Source: Buttiauxella izardii (GTDB lineage Bacteria > Pseudomonadota > Gammaproteobacteria > Enterobacterales > Enterobacteriaceae). From it: a stretch of DNA of 64,000 nt. Each line of letters opens with the position of its first letter. Position 1 is the stretch's first letter. The notes beneath the pieces were generated by a model. It was not told where the DNA came from and made no database searches. It was given only the letters and a program-made list of their open reading frames with translations. Shown in pieces: positions 23,351 through 35,389 of the stretch. The stretch is taken from the NCBI RefSeq assembly GCF_003601925.1, contig NZ_QZWH01000039.1, positions 1 through 64,000 of the forward strand, in the 5' to 3' direction. Made by a program: the position numbers and the translations under genes.

Positions 23351-24109
23351 GTGAAGCAAACACAACGTCATGATGCGATTGTCGAACTGGTTAAAAAACA
23401 AGGTTATGTGAGCACCGAAGAGTTGGTGGAGCAGTTTGCGGTCAGCCCGCAAACCATTCGCCGCGATCTGAACGATCTGGCAGACCAGAACCTGATCATG
23501 CGCCATCACGGTGGCGCTGCGTTACCTTCGAGTTCCGTGAATACGCCGTGGCATGACCGAAAAGCGACGCAAACGGCGGAAAAAGAGCGCATCGCGCAAA
23601 AGGTTGCCAGCCAAATTCCGAACGGTGCCACGCTGTTTATCGATATCGGAACCACGCCGGAAGCCGTGGCGCACGCGTTGTTGAACCACAGCAATTTACG
23701 CGTGGTGACTAACAACCTGAACGTAGCGAACACGCTGAAGGTGAAAGAGGACTTCCGCATTATTCTGGCAGGCGGCGAATTACGCAGCCGCGACGGCGGG
23801 ATTATTGGCGAAGCGACGCTCGATTTTATCTCTCAGTTCCGCCTGGATTTCGGCATTCTGGGGATCAGCGGTATCGACGGCGACGGCTCGCTGCTTGAGT
23901 TTGATTATCATGAAGTGCGTACCAAACGCGCGATTATTGAAAACTCACGCTGCGTGATGCTGGTGGTCGATCACTCGAAGTTTGGCCGAAATGCAATGGT
24001 GAATCTGGGCAGTATTAGCCTTGTCGATCAGGTTTACACCGATGTGATGCCGCCCGCAGGGGTGATGCAGGTGATTGCCGAGAATAATGTGCAGTTGGAG
24101 TTGTGCTGA
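23351..24109 (+). CDS. glpR: Glycerol-3-phosphate regulon repressor GlpR
   Basis: 252 residues, the same as E. coli. A DeoR-family repressor with an N-terminal winged helix (YVSTEELVEQFAVSPQTIRR at about 19-38) and a C-terminal sugar-phosphate-sensing domain (FIDIGTTPEAVAHAL, GGIIGEATLDFISQF). It represses glpD and the other glp operons until glycerol-3-phosphate binds. The start codon here is GTG (23351), preceded by AGGAG at 23335-23339; ATG starts are usual for this gene. Followed directly by a REP-like repeat cluster. Confidence 0.97.
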   Translation: MKQTQRHDAIVELVKKQGYVSTEELVEQFAVSPQTIRRDLNDLADQNLIMRHHGGAALPSSSVNTPWHDRKATQTAEKERIAQKVASQIPNGATLFIDIGTTPEAVAHALLNHSNLRVVTNNLNVANTLKVKEDFRIILAGGELRSRDGGIIGEATLDFISQFRLDFGILGISGIDGDGSLLEFDYHEVRTKRAIIENSRCVMLVVDHSKFGRNAMVNLGSISLVDQVYTDVMPPAGVMQVIAENNVQLELC

Positions 24110-24113
24110 ACAA

Positions 24114-24276
24114 CCCTCACCCCGGCCCTCTCCCTCAGGGAGAGGGAGAAAACTCAGCTAGTCCCCTCGCCCCATTGGAAGAGGGAGAAAACCCAGCTAG
24201 TCCCCTCGCCCCATTGGAAGAGGGAGAAAACCCAGCCAGTCCCCTCGCCCCATTGGGGAGAGGGTTAGGGTGAGGG
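24114..24276. repeat. REP-like cluster with an internal 39-bp tandem repeat (glpR/glgP)
   Basis: Outer halves are the CCCTCACCCCGGCCCTCTCC and GGGTTAGGGTGAGGG ends seen at the other REP-like sites. The interior (24141-24257) holds three consecutive 39-bp copies of a unit starting AGAGGGAGAAAAC and ending CCCCTCGCCCCATTGG, differing at a few positions. It lies between the convergent glpR and glgP stops. Confidence 0.88.
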
Positions 24277-24288
24277 GAATTTTTAAAC

Positions 24289-26736
24289 CTACAATCTCAC
24301 TGGCTTAATATTCCAAATCTCATCGGCGTATTCCTGAATCGTCCTGTCTGACGAGAAATAACCCATATTGGCGATATTGTGTATGGTGCGAATCGTCCAC
24401 TCTTCCGGTTGGCGATACAGCTCATCTACCCTGTCCTGGCAATCCACATAGCTGCGGTAATCCGCCAGCACCTGATAGTGGTCACCAAAGTTAATCAGTG
24501 AATCTAACAAGTCGCGGTAACGCGTCGGTTCGCCTGGGCTAAACGTCCCGGCACCGATTTGCGTCAGCACCTGATGCAGCTCTTCATCTTGCTCGTAGTA
24601 TTCACGCGGCTTATAGCCTTTACGCCGCAGCGTTTCGACCTCTTCCGCCGTATTACCAAAGATAAAGATATTATCCGCGCCAACGTGTTCCAGCATTTCG
24701 ACGTTTGCACCGTCCAGCGTGCCGATGGTCAGCGCGCCATTCAGACCAAACTTCATGTTACTGGTGCCGGAAGCCTCGGTTCCCGCCAGAGAGATTTGTT
24801 CCGAGAGATCCGCCGCCGGAATAATGATCTGCGCCAGGCTCACGCTGTAGTTCGGAATGAACACCACTTTCAAACGATCTTTCACGTCCGGATCGTTATT
24901 GATCACTGCCGCTACATCATTGATGAGATGAATGATGTGCTTCGCCATGTAATAGGCCGACGCCGCTTTACCGGCGAAGATATTCACGCGTGGCACCCAA
25001 TCAGCCGTCGGGTCAGCTTTGATGCGGTTATAGCGCGTGATAACGTGCAGCACGTTCATCAGCTGGCGTTTGTATTCGTGAATACGTTTGATTTGCACAT
25101 CAAACAACGCGTTCGGATTCACCACGACATTTAGCTGCTGGCCGATATAACTTGCCAGGCGCTTCTTGTTGGCAAGCTTCGCCTTACGCACATCCTGATG
25201 CACCGTCGGATAATCAATATGTTGCTTCAGGTCGTTTAACTGGCTGAGATCGGTACGCCAGGTTCGACCAATGTTTTCATCCAGCACTTCTGATAACGGC
25301 GGGTTTGCCAGCGCCAGCCAGCGACGTGGAGTGACACCGTTGGTTTTATTGCAAAAACGCATCGGGAAAATAGCAGCGAAATCAGCAAACAGCGATTGCA
25401 CCATTAGATTGGAGTGCAGCTCAGAAACGCCATTCACTTTGTGGCTCACCACCACCGCAAGCCACGCCATACGGACTTTACGACCATTTGATTCGTCAAT
25501 GATCGAGGCGCGCCCCAACAAACCAGTGTCGTTCGGATGTTGTTCCTGCAAGGTTTTCAGGAAGAAGTCGTTAATCTCGAAGATGATTTGCAAATGGCGC
25601 GGCAGAATTTTGCCTAACATGTCCACTGGCCAGGTTTCCAGCGCCTCACTCATTAAGGTGTGGTTGGTATACGAGAAGGCCTGGCAGCAAACCTCAAACG
25701 CATCTTCCCAGGTGAACTTATGCTCGTCGATCAGCAAACGCATCAGTTCAGGAATCGCTAATACCGGGTGAGTGTCGTTGAGGTGAATGGCGATTTTATC
25801 CGCCAGGTTGTCGTAGGTTTTATGCAGCTGGTAATGGCGGCTGAGAATGTCCTGCACGGTGGAGGACACCAGGAAATATTCCTGACGCAAACGCAACTCG
25901 CGGCCTGAATAGGTCGAGTCATCCGGGTAGAGCACGCGTGATACGTTTTCCGAATGGTTCTTATCTTCCACCGCCGCGAAGTAATCGCCCTGGTTAAATT
26001 TACCGAGGTTGATTTCGCTACTTGCCTGCGCATTCCACAAACGCAGCGTGTTGGTGGCATCGGTATCGTAGCCAGGGATTATCTGATCATACGCTACCGC
26101 TAAAATTTCTTCCGTTTCTACCCAGCGGAATTTTTTGGCTTCCATCTGCACACGCCCGCCGAAGCGCACTTTGTAGCGCGTGTTGTGGCGCTTAAATTCC
26201 CACGGATTACCGTATTCCAGCCAGTAGTCAGGCGACTCTTTCTGGCGACCATCAACGATGTTTTGTTTGAACATGCCGTAGTCATAGCGAATACCGTAAC
26301 CACGGCCAGGCAAGCCGAGTGTTGCGAGGGAATCGAGGAAACAGGCGGCGAGACGACCAAGCCCGCCATTGCCGAGGCCGGGGTCGTTCTCTTCGTCAAT
26401 CAACTCTTCAAGATCCAGCCCCATTTCTTCCAGCGCGTTTTTGACATCTTCATAAATGCCTAATGAAAGCAGTGCGTTAGAAAGGGTTCGGCCAATCAAA
26501 AACTCCATCGACAGATAGTAAACCTGGCGGACTTCCTGGGAAAGCTGAGCACGGTTTGAACGCAGCCAGCGTTCTACCAGCCGGTCACGAACCGCAAATA
26601 ATGTGGCGTTCAGCCACTCATGCTTGTTCGCAATAGCCGGGTCTTTCCCAACCGTAAACATCAGTTTATAGGCGATTGAGTGCTTTAAAGCCTCAATACT
26701 GAGCGTCGGTGAAGCATAGGAAAAGGGTGCGTTCAT
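24289..26736 (-). CDS. glgP: Glycogen phosphorylase GlgP
   Basis: 815 residues, as in E. coli. A GT35 PLP enzyme that shortens glycogen outer chains to limit dextrin and glucose-1-phosphate. Signatures: [66 protein letters not shown] and the PLP loop [14 protein letters not shown]. Last gene of the glgBXCAP operon, 22 bp after glgA. Its product feeds debranching enzyme GlgX. Confidence 0.98.
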   Translation of the reverse strand: MNAPFSYASPTLSIEALKHSIAYKLMFTVGKDPAIANKHEWLNATLFAVRDRLVERWLRSNRAQLSQEVRQVYYLSMEFLIGRTLSNALLSLGIYEDVKNALEEMGLDLEELIDEENDPGLGNGGLGRLAACFLDSLATLGLPGRGYGIRYDYGMFKQNIVDGRQKESPDYWLEYGNPWEFKRHNTRYKVRFGGRVQMEAKKFRWVETEEILAVAYDQIIPGYDTDATNTLRLWNAQASSEINLGKFNQGDYFAAVEDKNHSENVSRVLYPDDSTYSGRELRLRQEYFLVSSTVQDILSRHYQLHKTYDNLADKIAIHLNDTHPVLAIPELMRLLIDEHKFTWEDAFEVCCQAFSYTNHTLMSEALETWPVDMLGKILPRHLQIIFEINDFFLKTLQEQHPNDTGLLGRASIIDESNGRKVRMAWLAVVVSHKVNGVSELHSNLMVQSLFADFAAIFPMRFCNKTNGVTPRRWLALANPPLSEVLDENIGRTWRTDLSQLNDLKQHIDYPTVHQDVRKAKLANKKRLASYIGQQLNVVVNPNALFDVQIKRIHEYKRQLMNVLHVITRYNRIKADPTADWVPRVNIFAGKAASAYYMAKHIIHLINDVAAVINNDPDVKDRLKVVFIPNYSVSLAQIIIPAADLSEQISLAGTEASGTSNMKFGLNGALTIGTLDGANVEMLEHVGADNIFIFGNTAEEVETLRRKGYKPREYYEQDEELHQVLTQIGAGTFSPGEPTRYRDLLDSLINFGDHYQVLADYRSYVDCQDRVDELYRQPEEWTIRTIHNIANMGYFSSDRTIQEYADEIWNIKPVRL

Positions 26737-26758
26737 ATCGGTGATTCCTGGTGGATGT

Positions 26759-28192
26759 CTACAGCAAACGTTGGTACAAGTCGCGGTAGGAGTGCGCCGC
26801 TACTTGCCAGCTAAAATCCATGCCCATTGCCTGACGCTGAACAAATCGCCACAGCGAAGGGCGAGACCACAACACGAAGGCACGCCGAATCGCTCGTAAC
26901 AGCGACCAGGCATTACTGTCTTCAAACACGAATCCACTGGCGATACCGTCAGCGAGGTTTTCCAGCGAGCTATCCGATACCGTATCTGCCAGCCCACCTG
27001 TACGCCGTACCAGCGGCAAAGTGCCGTACTTCAAGCCATACAATTGCGTTAAGCCACAAGGCTCAAAACGACTCGGCACCAGAATCACATCCGCCCCACC
27101 CATAATGCGGTGCGAGAAGGCTTCGTGATAACCGATTTGCACGCCCACTTGCCCTGGATGTTCGGCCGCTGCCGCCAGGAAACCTTCCTGCATAACGGAA
27201 TCGCCCGCGCCTAATAACGCCAGTTGCCCACCTTGCTCAAGCAACCCTGGCAACGCTTCGAGCACTAAATCCAAACCTTTCTGGCTGGTTAAACGACTTA
27301 CAACCGCAAACAACGGTGCCTTGTCATTCACCTTTAACCCCATCGCCACCTGTAACTGGCGTTTGTTCTCAGCTTTTTCTTCCAGCGTGTCGCGGGTGTA
27401 ACGCGCAGCCAGAAGCAAGTCATGAGCCGGGTCCCAAATTTTTTCGTCCACGCCATTGAGGATGCCAGACAAACGACCTTCACGGTGGCGCTGGCGCAGC
27501 AGCCCTTCCATGCCGTACGCAAACTGCGGTTCGGTTATTTCACGGGCATATGTCGGGCTGACCGCCGTAATATGATCAGCATAGTAAAGACCGGCTTTCA
27601 AGTATGAAATTTGACCATTAAACTCCAGGCCGTTGATGTTGTAGAACGACCACGGCAGATCAATTTCATTCATATGATGGGCGTAAAACAGCCCCTGGTA
27701 AGCCAGGTTGTGGACGGTAAATACCGACTTTGCCGGGCGTCCACGCGCCTCTAAATAGGCTGGAACCAGACCCGCATGCCAGTCATGCGCATGCACAATA
27801 TCCGGGCGCCAGAAGGGATCCAGACCACATGCCATTTCAGCGCCTACCCACCCCAACAGTGCAAAACGATGCACGTTGTCGGTGTAAGCAAACTGATTGG
27901 TATCGTGATACGGGCTGCCAGGGCGGTCGTATAAATGTGGAGCGTCAATGAGGTAAATCCCCACTCCGTTGAAGTGGCCATATAACAAAGTCATATGACC
28001 CGCGAAGGTGTCACGGTGTGCGACAACCTGCGCATCAACAATGCCACGACGAATGTCAGGGAAAGCAGGCAGCAAGACTCGCGTCTCAACGCCACCGGCA
28101 ATTTGTGCCGCCGGGAGTGCTCCAAGCACATCCGCCAGGCCACCCGTTTTCAGCAGTGGAAAAATTTCAGAACATACATGTAAGACCTGCAT
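26759..28192 (-). CDS. glgA: Glycogen synthase GlgA
   Basis: 477 residues, as in E. coli. A GT5 enzyme that adds glucose from ADP-glucose to the non-reducing ends of glycogen. The ADP-glucose-binding KTGGLADV lies at about 15-22 and the family motif HAHDWHAGL near 161; [18 protein letters not shown] and [10 protein letters not shown] form the C-terminal nucleotide site. The start at 28192 (MQVLHVCSE) matches E. coli; the upstream in-frame start adds four residues. In E. coli glgC and glgA abut; here a 231-bp gap carrying an ERIC separates them. Confidence 0.98.
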   Translation of the reverse strand: MQVLHVCSEIFPLLKTGGLADVLGALPAAQIAGGVETRVLLPAFPDIRRGIVDAQVVAHRDTFAGHMTLLYGHFNGVGIYLIDAPHLYDRPGSPYHDTNQFAYTDNVHRFALLGWVGAEMACGLDPFWRPDIVHAHDWHAGLVPAYLEARGRPAKSVFTVHNLAYQGLFYAHHMNEIDLPWSFYNINGLEFNGQISYLKAGLYYADHITAVSPTYAREITEPQFAYGMEGLLRQRHREGRLSGILNGVDEKIWDPAHDLLLAARYTRDTLEEKAENKRQLQVAMGLKVNDKAPLFAVVSRLTSQKGLDLVLEALPGLLEQGGQLALLGAGDSVMQEGFLAAAAEHPGQVGVQIGYHEAFSHRIMGGADVILVPSRFEPCGLTQLYGLKYGTLPLVRRTGGLADTVSDSSLENLADGIASGFVFEDSNAWSLLRAIRRAFVLWSRPSLWRFVQRQAMGMDFSWQVAAHSYRDLYQRLL

Positions 28193-28299
28193 TATCGCTC
28201 CCATATGGAAAGTCGTGGCGTGAACAGATGGACGCCAAACGATAAAAATACAACGCGCGACCCTTGCCGCGCGAAGGTCAATCCAACAATCTGTACGTT

Positions 28300-28421
28300 A
28301 CCCTAAATAATTCGAGTTGCAGGAAGGCGGCAAGAGAGTGAGTCCCGATGAGCTTACTAAAGTAAGTGATTCGGGAGAGCAAACGCAGCCAACGCACCAG
28401 CAACTTGAAGTATGACGGGTA
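28300..28421. repeat. ERIC element between glgC and glgA
   Basis: A 122-bp imperfect palindrome with TACCC and GGGTA ends. Its core (GATGAGCTTACTAAAGTAAG, then TGATTCGGGAGA) closely matches the ERIC at 17.4 kb. It abuts the glgC stop codon (28424-28426) and is transcribed within the glg operon. Confidence 0.9.
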
Positions 28422-28423
28422 AA

Positions 28424-29707
28424 TTAGCCCGGCAGTTTCGCCAGCATCTCCCGCGTCACAAGCACAATGCCTTCTTCGGAACGGTAGAAACGGCGTGAAT
28501 CTTCTTCGGCGTTTTCCCCAACTACCATGCCCTCTGGAATGACACAGGCACGGTCGATAATGCAGCGGCGTAAACGGCACGAACGCCCGACGATGACGTC
28601 TGGCAACAATACTGACGAATCAATATTGCAAAACGAGTTAACGCGCACTCGTGGGAACAACACCGACTGAACCACTACCGAGCCGGAAATAATGCAGCCG
28701 CCAGAAACCAGCGAGTTCAGTGTCATGCCGTGGCTGCCGGAGCGGTCTTGCACAAATTTCGCCGGAGGCAACGGTTCCATGTGGGTGCGAATCGGCCAGT
28801 CACGGTCGTACATATCCAGTTCAGGCGTTACCGAGGCGAGGTCGAGGTTGGCTTTCCAGTAGGCTTCCAGAGTACCAACGTCGCGCCAGTACGGTTCGGC
28901 ATCCGGGTCTGATTGCACACAGGAAAGTGGGAACGGGTGGGCAAACGCCGAGCCTGATTTCATCACGTACGGGATAATATCTTTCCCGAAGTCATGGCTT
29001 GAGTTTTCGTCTTTGTCGTCAGTTTCCAGCAGTTCGTACAGGTAATCGGCATCGAAAACGTAGATACCCATACTGGCGAGCGCTTTGGTATCGTCGCCCG
29101 GCATGGACGGCGGGTTAGCGGGCTTCTCAACGAATTCGATAATTTTCTCTTCGTTGTCTACCGCCATTACGCCAAACGCCGACGCTTCATGGAGCGGCAC
29201 CGGCATACACGCCACGGTACAGCGCGCGCCTTTTTCAACATGGTCAATCAACATGCGCGAGTAATCTTGCTTGTAGATATGGTCGCCCGCAAGGATCACC
29301 ACGTATTCCGCTTTGTAACGACGAATAATGTCGAGGTTTTGCGTCACCGCATCCGCCGTGCCGCGATACCAGTTTTCACCGTGTACTCGCTGCTGGGCCG
29401 GAAGCAAGTCAACAAACTCGTTCATTTCTTCACTGAAAAACGACCAGCCGCGCTGGATATGCTGCACCAGCGTATGCGACTGATATTGGGTAATCACGCC
29501 GATGCGGCGGATGCCCGAGTTAATGCAGTTCGACAGTGCGAAATCTATGATGCGGAACTTGCCACCAAAGTGGACGGCAGGCTTGGCGCGTGTAGAGGTT
29601 AAATCTTTCAATCGGGTACCGCGCCCACCAGCCAGAATCAGGGCCACGGATTTATTTGGCAGTTGTCTTGCCAACATCAGAGGATCGTTCTTATCAAGCC
29701 TAACCAT
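28424..29707 (-). CDS. glgC: Glucose-1-phosphate adenylyltransferase GlgC
   Basis: 427 residues (431 in E. coli). Makes ADP-glucose from glucose-1-phosphate and ATP; it is the allosteric control point of glycogen synthesis. Nucleotide-binding [14 protein letters not shown] at about 25-38, the YRGTADAV loop, [13 protein letters not shown], and a C-terminal left-handed beta-helix with [11 protein letters not shown] and [13 protein letters not shown]. The C terminus reads REMLAKLPG and stops, whereas E. coli continues with LRKLGHKQER. The gene ends next to an ERIC. The start is 15 bp after glgX. Confidence 0.98.
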   Translation of the reverse strand: MVRLDKNDPLMLARQLPNKSVALILAGGRGTRLKDLTSTRAKPAVHFGGKFRIIDFALSNCINSGIRRIGVITQYQSHTLVQHIQRGWSFFSEEMNEFVDLLPAQQRVHGENWYRGTADAVTQNLDIIRRYKAEYVVILAGDHIYKQDYSRMLIDHVEKGARCTVACMPVPLHEASAFGVMAVDNEEKIIEFVEKPANPPSMPGDDTKALASMGIYVFDADYLYELLETDDKDENSSHDFGKDIIPYVMKSGSAFAHPFPLSCVQSDPDAEPYWRDVGTLEAYWKANLDLASVTPELDMYDRDWPIRTHMEPLPPAKFVQDRSGSHGMTLNSLVSGGCIISGSVVVQSVLFPRVRVNSFCNIDSSVLLPDVIVGRSCRLRRCIIDRACVIPEGMVVGENAEEDSRRFYRSEEGIVLVTREMLAKLPG

Positions 29708-29722
29708 GACTGACTCCTTTTT

Positions 29723-31705
29723 TTATGACTTCTGGAAAACGCAGACTCCGTGCGCGGGACCATGCCATACAGCCATCACCACCGGGTTGTCCTCACCGGC
29801 AAACGGAGGAATAGCACGCCATTCCCCTTCGGGTAATACGATGTCGGCCATTTCTTCGGTGGCGTTAATCGTAATAAGCCAACGTTCTGAAAGCTGGATT
29901 TGCAGGCGATGAACGCCGTTTTCCCACTCGTCAGCACTCAGAGGCTGAGCCTCTTTATTCCACCAGCGAACATTGCCATCGCCATCCTCCCACCAGGCGT
30001 TCCGGGTTAATGCCGGGATCGTCTTGCGTAGATGAATCAATGCCGCGGTAAATGTGGTTAAGCCATCGTTACAGTGTTCCCAGTCAAGCCAAGTCAGTTG
30101 GTTGTCCTGGCAATAAGCGTTGTTATTGCCATGCTGGCTGTGACCATGCTCATCACCGGCCAAAAGCATCGGCGTACCCTGAGAAAGCAGCAACAATGTG
30201 AGCAAGGCGTGAACACTGTCGCGCCGCCGTTCTTTGATATAAAGCGAGGCTTCCAGCCCTTCGAAGCCGTAGTTATTACTGTAGTTATTGTTGGTGCCAT
30301 CACGGTTGTCTTCGCCGTTCGCTTCATTGTGTTTTTGATTGAAGCTGACGCAGTCACGCAGCGTGAAACCGTCATGCGCCGTGATTAAATTAATGCTGGT
30401 TGATGGGAGTCGTTCACCACGGCGATACACATCGCTTGATCCGGCGAAGCGGCAGGCGAATCCCCCCAACGATAGATCTTGTCGCAGCCAGAAACGCCGC
30501 ATGCCATCACGAAAATGGTCATTCCATTCCGCAAATAGCGGCGGATAGTTGCCAACCTGATAGCCGCCCGCGCCGATATCCCAGGGTTCGGCAATCAGCT
30601 TTATCTGCGATAAAACCGGATCGTTTTTGATCGCCTCAAACAATGGCGCGTCCTGGCGAAACTCAGGCGTACGCCCCATTACCGACGCCAAATCAAAGCG
30701 GAAACCGTCAACATGCAGGCTATCGACCCAGTAACGCAGGCAATCAACTACCTGGGCGACCACGCCTGGCGTGCTCAAATTCAGCGTGTTGCCGCAGCCC
30801 GTCCAGTTCTGGTAATCGCCATTGTCCATTAACCAATAATAGCTACGGTTGTCGATTCCGCTCAGCGAGAGGGTCGGCCCGTCGCGATCCAGCTCCGCGC
30901 TGTGGTTCAACACAATGTCGAGAATCACTTCTATGCCCGCGCTGTGTAACGCTTTAATCGCGCCGCGTAATTCATTGGCGGCGTTGTGCGGGTCGTGATT
31001 AATTGCGTAATAACCTTCGACGGCATAGAAGGAACGCGGGTTGTAGCCCCAGTAATTGCTCAACCCTAAATGGGCAACGCGCGGCTCGCTGACAAAATGC
31101 GCCACAGGCAGCAGTTCTATCGCCGTGATCCCCAGGCGTTTGAAGTAAGCAATCATCACCGGGTGACCGAGTGCGGCGTAAGTGCCACGAATATCTTCGG
31201 GAAGCCCCGGATGAAGCAACGTCAGGCCGCGAACATGCGCCTCATAAATAATCGTGCTGCCCCAGTCGGTGCGCGGGTGTTCGTCATCTTCCCAGTCGAA
31301 TTTGTCCTGCACCACCACGCATTTCGCCATGTGCGGGGCGCTGTCTTCCAGATTCGGCTCGTCGTGACCACCATGCAAAGAGGGATGATGTTCAACTCCG
31401 CCCACCACCACGCGTGCGCAGGGGTCGAGCAGCAGTTTCGCCGGGTTAAAACGGTGGCCGTTTTGCGGCTCCCACGGCCCATGGACGCGATAACCGTATT
31501 TCAAACCGGGCTTCGCATTCGGCAGATAACCGTGCCAGATATCGCCCGTTCGTACAGGCAAATCGTAGCGCTGTTCGTGACCGTGTTCGTCAAACACACA
31601 GAGTTCAACTTTGTGCGCATTGGCGGAAAACAGGGTGAAGTTCACCCCTTTCCCGTCATAAAACGAGCCGTAAGGCGCGGAGTTTCCGGCGGTGAGTTGT
31701 GTCAT
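29723..31705 (-). CDS. glgX: Glycogen debranching enzyme GlgX
   Basis: 660 residues (657 in E. coli). A GH13 isoamylase-type enzyme that hydrolyses the alpha-1,6 branches of phosphorylase limit dextrin. N-terminal CBM48-like domain, then the catalytic barrel with [12 protein letters not shown], the nucleophile region [14 protein letters not shown], the acid [16 protein letters not shown] and [10 protein letters not shown]. The start codon overlaps the glgB stop by 4 bp (31702-31705), a tight translational coupling. Confidence 0.98.
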   Translation of the reverse strand: MTQLTAGNSAPYGSFYDGKGVNFTLFSANAHKVELCVFDEHGHEQRYDLPVRTGDIWHGYLPNAKPGLKYGYRVHGPWEPQNGHRFNPAKLLLDPCARVVVGGVEHHPSLHGGHDEPNLEDSAPHMAKCVVVQDKFDWEDDEHPRTDWGSTIIYEAHVRGLTLLHPGLPEDIRGTYAALGHPVMIAYFKRLGITAIELLPVAHFVSEPRVAHLGLSNYWGYNPRSFYAVEGYYAINHDPHNAANELRGAIKALHSAGIEVILDIVLNHSAELDRDGPTLSLSGIDNRSYYWLMDNGDYQNWTGCGNTLNLSTPGVVAQVVDCLRYWVDSLHVDGFRFDLASVMGRTPEFRQDAPLFEAIKNDPVLSQIKLIAEPWDIGAGGYQVGNYPPLFAEWNDHFRDGMRRFWLRQDLSLGGFACRFAGSSDVYRRGERLPSTSINLITAHDGFTLRDCVSFNQKHNEANGEDNRDGTNNNYSNNYGFEGLEASLYIKERRRDSVHALLTLLLLSQGTPMLLAGDEHGHSQHGNNNAYCQDNQLTWLDWEHCNDGLTTFTAALIHLRKTIPALTRNAWWEDGDGNVRWWNKEAQPLSADEWENGVHRLQIQLSERWLITINATEEMADIVLPEGEWRAIPPFAGEDNPVVMAVWHGPAHGVCVFQKS

Positions 31706-33888
31706 TCAGCCTCCCGAACCAGCCAAATCGTGGAAAGCGGCGGCAGCGTCAGGCTCAGGGAATTTTCGCGCCCGTGGCTTGGGATCTCATCGCTCTGCAC
31801 CGCGCCACTGTTCCCGGCGTTGCTGCCGTGATAATGCATCGAGTCGGTGTTGAGTTCTTCGCGCCAGCGACCGGGTTGGTTAATACCAAAGCGATAGTTG
31901 TAGCGCGGCACCGGCGTGAAGTTACTGGCGACAATAATTTCATTGCCCTTTGAATCGCGGCGCACAAAGATAAACACCGAATTCACGTTGTCTTCGACCA
32001 CCAGCCATTCGAAACCGTAGCTGTCGAAATCCAGTTCATGCATCGCGGCGTGATGGCGATAGGTGTGGTTCAAATCGCGTACCAGGCGTTTCACCCCGTG
32101 GTGCCAGTTATCGCCGCCTTCCAGCAGGTGCCAGTCGAGGCTGCTGTCGTGGTTCCACTCGCGGCCCTGGGCAAATTCGTTGCCCATAAACAGCAATTTC
32201 TTGCCGGGGAATGCCCACATCCAGCCGTAGTAGGCGCGCAGGTTGGCGAACTTCTGCCAGGCATCGCCCGGCATACGGTCGAGAATGGATTTTTTGCCAT
32301 GAACCACTTCGTCGTGTGACAGCGGCAGCACAAAGTTTTCGGTGCTGTTGTACAGCATGCCGAAGGTCATTTTGTTGTGGTGAAACTGGCGGTAAACCGG
32401 ATCGAGTTTCATGTAATCGAGCGTGTCGTGCATCCAGCCGAGGTTCCATTTAAACCAGAATCCCAGCCCGCCCATCGACGGTGGGCGCGACACGCCGTCA
32501 AAGTCGGTAGATTCTTCCGCCATCGTCACCGCGCCCGGCGTTTGCTCGCCAATAATGCGGTTGGTATTGCGTAGGAATTCAATCGCTTCGAGGTTTTCAC
32601 GCCCGCCTTTATCGTTCGGTATCCACTCGCCTGGCTGGCGGCTGTAGTCGCGATAAATCATCGACGCCACCGCATCCACACGTAAGCCGTCAATGCCGAA
32701 GCGTTCAATCCAGTACAGCGCATTACCCACCAGATAGTTGCTGACTTCACGCCGCCCGTAGTTGTAAATCAGCGTGTTCCAGTCCTGGTGATAACCTTCG
32801 CGCGGGTCGCCGTGTTCATACAGCGATGTGCCGTCGAATTTCGCCAGCCCCGCGTCGTCCGTCGGGAAATGGCCGGGAACCCAGTCCAGCAGCACGTTTA
32901 AGCCCGCAGCATGTGCGGCGTTAATAAAGTAACGGAAGTCTTCACGTGTGCCGAAGCGGCGGGTTGGCGCGTACAAACCTTGTGGCTGATAACCCCAACT
33001 GCCGTCGAACGGATGTTCGTTAATCGGCAACAGTTCGAGGTGGGTAAAGCCCATCTCTTTCACGTACGGCACCAGTTGGTCTGCCAGTTCGCGATAACTT
33101 AGCCAGAAATTATTGTCGGTATGGCGACGCCAGGAACCGAGATGCACTTCGTAAATTGAAATCGGCTGATCGAAGCCGTTAGCGCGTTGGCGCGCAGGAC
33201 TCAGCGTCGTTTTCTCCGGCAGGCCGCAAATCAGCGACGCGGTTTCCGGGCGCATTTGTGACTCAAACGCATACGGGTCGGCTTTCAGGCGCAAATGCCC
33301 GTCGGTATCAATCAGCTCGAATTTATAGAGTTGGCCAGGATGAGCGCCAGGGATAAAGAGTTCCCAGATGCCGCTTTCACGGCGCAAACGCATGGGGTGA
33401 CGGCGACCGTCCCAGTAGTTGAATTGCCCGACAACCGAGACGCGGCGGGCGTTAGGTGCCCAAACGGAGAAGCGCGTTCCGGTCACGCCGTCCATGGTGT
33501 CGGCATGTGCGCCGAGAGTTTCATAAGGCCGCAGGTGCGTGCCTTCGGACAACAGCCAGCTATCCATTTCCTGAATCAGCGGCCCAAAGCGATACGGGTC
33601 ATCTATAAGATTTTCATGGCCATGCCAGACAACAGCCAGTTGATAACGGAAAAGATTTTTACGGCGCGGGATCACCCCACAAAAGAAACCACGCGAATCA
33701 ATACACTCTAACTTACCGACTTTGCCACCGGTTTTAGGGTCGATAATCCACACTTCGGTCGCATTCGGTAACAGGGCGCGAACTTCCAGCCCGGCTTTTG
33801 TTTTATGCATTCCCAGCAGAGAAAACGGATCGGCAAAATGACCCGCAATTAGCGCATTTATCACGTCTTTTTCTGGATGAACAGACAT
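31702..33888 (-). CDS. glgB: 1,4-alpha-glucan branching enzyme GlgB
   Basis: 728 residues, as in E. coli. A GH13 enzyme that introduces alpha-1,6 branches into glycogen. N-terminal N1 and CBM48 domains (to about 220), then the barrel: [14 protein letters not shown], the nucleophile region [18 protein letters not shown], acid TMAEESTDF, and [15 protein letters not shown]-terminal beta domain to the end. First gene of glgBXCAP. The 210 bp upstream to the asd terminator should carry the promoter, but I could not single out sites. Confidence 0.98.
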   Translation of the reverse strand: MSVHPEKDVINALIAGHFADPFSLLGMHKTKAGLEVRALLPNATEVWIIDPKTGGKVGKLECIDSRGFFCGVIPRRKNLFRYQLAVVWHGHENLIDDPYRFGPLIQEMDSWLLSEGTHLRPYETLGAHADTMDGVTGTRFSVWAPNARRVSVVGQFNYWDGRRHPMRLRRESGIWELFIPGAHPGQLYKFELIDTDGHLRLKADPYAFESQMRPETASLICGLPEKTTLSPARQRANGFDQPISIYEVHLGSWRRHTDNNFWLSYRELADQLVPYVKEMGFTHLELLPINEHPFDGSWGYQPQGLYAPTRRFGTREDFRYFINAAHAAGLNVLLDWVPGHFPTDDAGLAKFDGTSLYEHGDPREGYHQDWNTLIYNYGRREVSNYLVGNALYWIERFGIDGLRVDAVASMIYRDYSRQPGEWIPNDKGGRENLEAIEFLRNTNRIIGEQTPGAVTMAEESTDFDGVSRPPSMGGLGFWFKWNLGWMHDTLDYMKLDPVYRQFHHNKMTFGMLYNSTENFVLPLSHDEVVHGKKSILDRMPGDAWQKFANLRAYYGWMWAFPGKKLLFMGNEFAQGREWNHDSSLDWHLLEGGDNWHHGVKRLVRDLNHTYRHHAAMHELDFDSYGFEWLVVEDNVNSVFIFVRRDSKGNEIIVASNFTPVPRYNYRFGINQPGRWREELNTDSMHYHGSNAGNSGAVQSDEIPSHGRENSLSLTLPPLSTIWLVREAE

Positions 33889-34099
33889 GGCATTCGTCCT
33901 GTTTTTTATGTCTCAGCCCGGCGTTACGCTTACACGCTCAGGTGAAAGTTATGTTGACTCCAATAGGCAGCCTGTAAAAAGGAACTCCGCCCAATAACTC
34001 CTCAGGATAGTTTTCACCGTCCTTCATAAAGCATAGCCAACGCTCTGTTTTGCTCCCGAAAATTAATGTCTGAAAGTCATACACTCCATGTATGACGCG

Positions 34100-34127
34100 A
34101 AAAAAAAGGGGCTGCAATGCCCCTTTA
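34100..34127 (-). terminator. Rho-independent terminator of asd
   Basis: 8-bp arms AAAGGGGC/GCCCCTTT (34105-34126) with loop TGCAAT, followed on the minus strand by a run of eight T, 15 bp past the asd stop. Confidence 0.9.
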
Positions 34128-34141
34128 GTGTGTAAGTGTAA

Positions 34142-35248
34142 CTATGCGAGCAAGCGCAACATTCTGCGCAACGGCTCTGCAGCACCCCACAATAATTGGT
34201 CGCCAACTGTGAAGGCTGACAGATATTCAGGCCCCATGTTCAGCTTACGCAAACGGCCCACTGGGGTGGTCAATGTGCCAGTAACCGCCGCAGGGGTCAG
34301 TTCGCGCATAGTGATATCGCGGTCGTTTGGCACCACTTTCACCCAATCGTTATGCCCGGCCAGCATCGCTTCGATGGATGGCAGAGAAACGTCTTTCTTC
34401 AGTTTGATGGTGAACGCCTGGCTGTGGCAGCGCAGTGCGCCAACGCGAACACACAGGCCATCAACTGGGATCACGGTGCCGGTATTCAAGATTTTGTTAG
34501 TCTCGGCCTGGCCTTTCCACTCTTCGCGGGTCTGGCCGTTGTCGAGCTGCTTGTCAATCCACGGGATCAGGCTGCCAGCCAATGGCACGCCGAAGTTATC
34601 CGTTGGCAGGCTGCCGCTGCGGGCAAGGTCGGTGACTTTGCGTTCGATGTTCAAAATTGCGGAAGCAGGATCGGAAAGTTCGCTGGCAACGTGGCTGTGC
34701 AGTTGGCCCATTTGCGTCAGCAGTTCACGCATGTGACGCGCACCGCCGCCGGACGCCGCCTGATAAGTCGCCACAGAAACCCAGTCAACCAGGTCGTTGG
34801 CGAACAGGCCGCCGAGGGACATCAGCATCAGGCTAACGGTGCAGTTGCCGCCGACAAAGGTTTTCACGCCGCTGTTCAGACCTTCCTGAATAACGTGCTG
34901 GTTTACCGGGTCTAAAATAATAATTGCGTCATCTTTCATACGCAGTGAAGACGCCGCATCAATCCAGTAACCTTGCCAGCCGCTTTCACGAAGCTTTGGA
35001 TAGATTTCGTTGGTATAATCGCCGCCCTGACAGGTAACGATAATATCCAGTGCCTTCAACGCTTCCAGAGAGTAAGCGTCTTGCAGCGTGCCGTTCGTCT
35101 GGCCAGCAAAAGACGGGGCCGCGAGGCCAAGCTGAGAAGTGGAGAAGAAAACTGGACGAATGGCGTCAAAATCGCGTTCCTCAACCATGCGTTGCATGAG
35201 AACGGAACCGACCATACCGCGCCAACCGATAAAACCAACATTTTTCAT
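34142..35248 (-). CDS. asd: Aspartate-semialdehyde dehydrogenase Asd
   Basis: 368 residues (367 in E. coli). Reduces aspartyl phosphate to aspartate semialdehyde, the branch point to lysine/diaminopimelate, threonine and methionine; essential for cell wall synthesis. NADP-binding [17 protein letters not shown] at the N terminus, nucleophile Cys in [10 protein letters not shown] (about 136), and [16 protein letters not shown] in the dimerisation region. The start at 35248 ([11 protein letters not shown]) matches E. coli; a longer in-frame start at 35284 is not supported. Followed by a strong terminator. Confidence 0.98.
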   Translation of the reverse strand: MKNVGFIGWRGMVGSVLMQRMVEERDFDAIRPVFFSTSQLGLAAPSFAGQTNGTLQDAYSLEALKALDIIVTCQGGDYTNEIYPKLRESGWQGYWIDAASSLRMKDDAIIILDPVNQHVIQEGLNSGVKTFVGGNCTVSLMLMSLGGLFANDLVDWVSVATYQAASGGGARHMRELLTQMGQLHSHVASELSDPASAILNIERKVTDLARSGSLPTDNFGVPLAGSLIPWIDKQLDNGQTREEWKGQAETNKILNTGTVIPVDGLCVRVGALRCHSQAFTIKLKKDVSLPSIEAMLAGHNDWVKVVPNDRDITMRELTPAAVTGTLTTPVGRLRKLNMGPEYLSAFTVGDQLLWGAAEPLRRMLRLLA

Positions 35249-35389
35249 AGCGACTAATCCTGCAAAGATGTGCGTTGTGTGCATTCAAGGGAATATGTCC
35301 CACATTACAAAATGCTACCAAAGTCGCAAGTGAAATTAATCAATGATCCGCAAGCTATTAGAAATACAACTTATTAGAGACTTATATTC

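Noticed and set aside
24141-24257. Three 39-bp direct repeats resembling a CRISPR array
   Set aside because: The copies are contiguous with no unique spacers, sit inside a REP-like cluster, and there are no cas genes.
28278-28580. Open frame across the ERIC and glgC end
   Set aside because: It covers the ERIC palindrome and the 3' end of glgC; not a gene.
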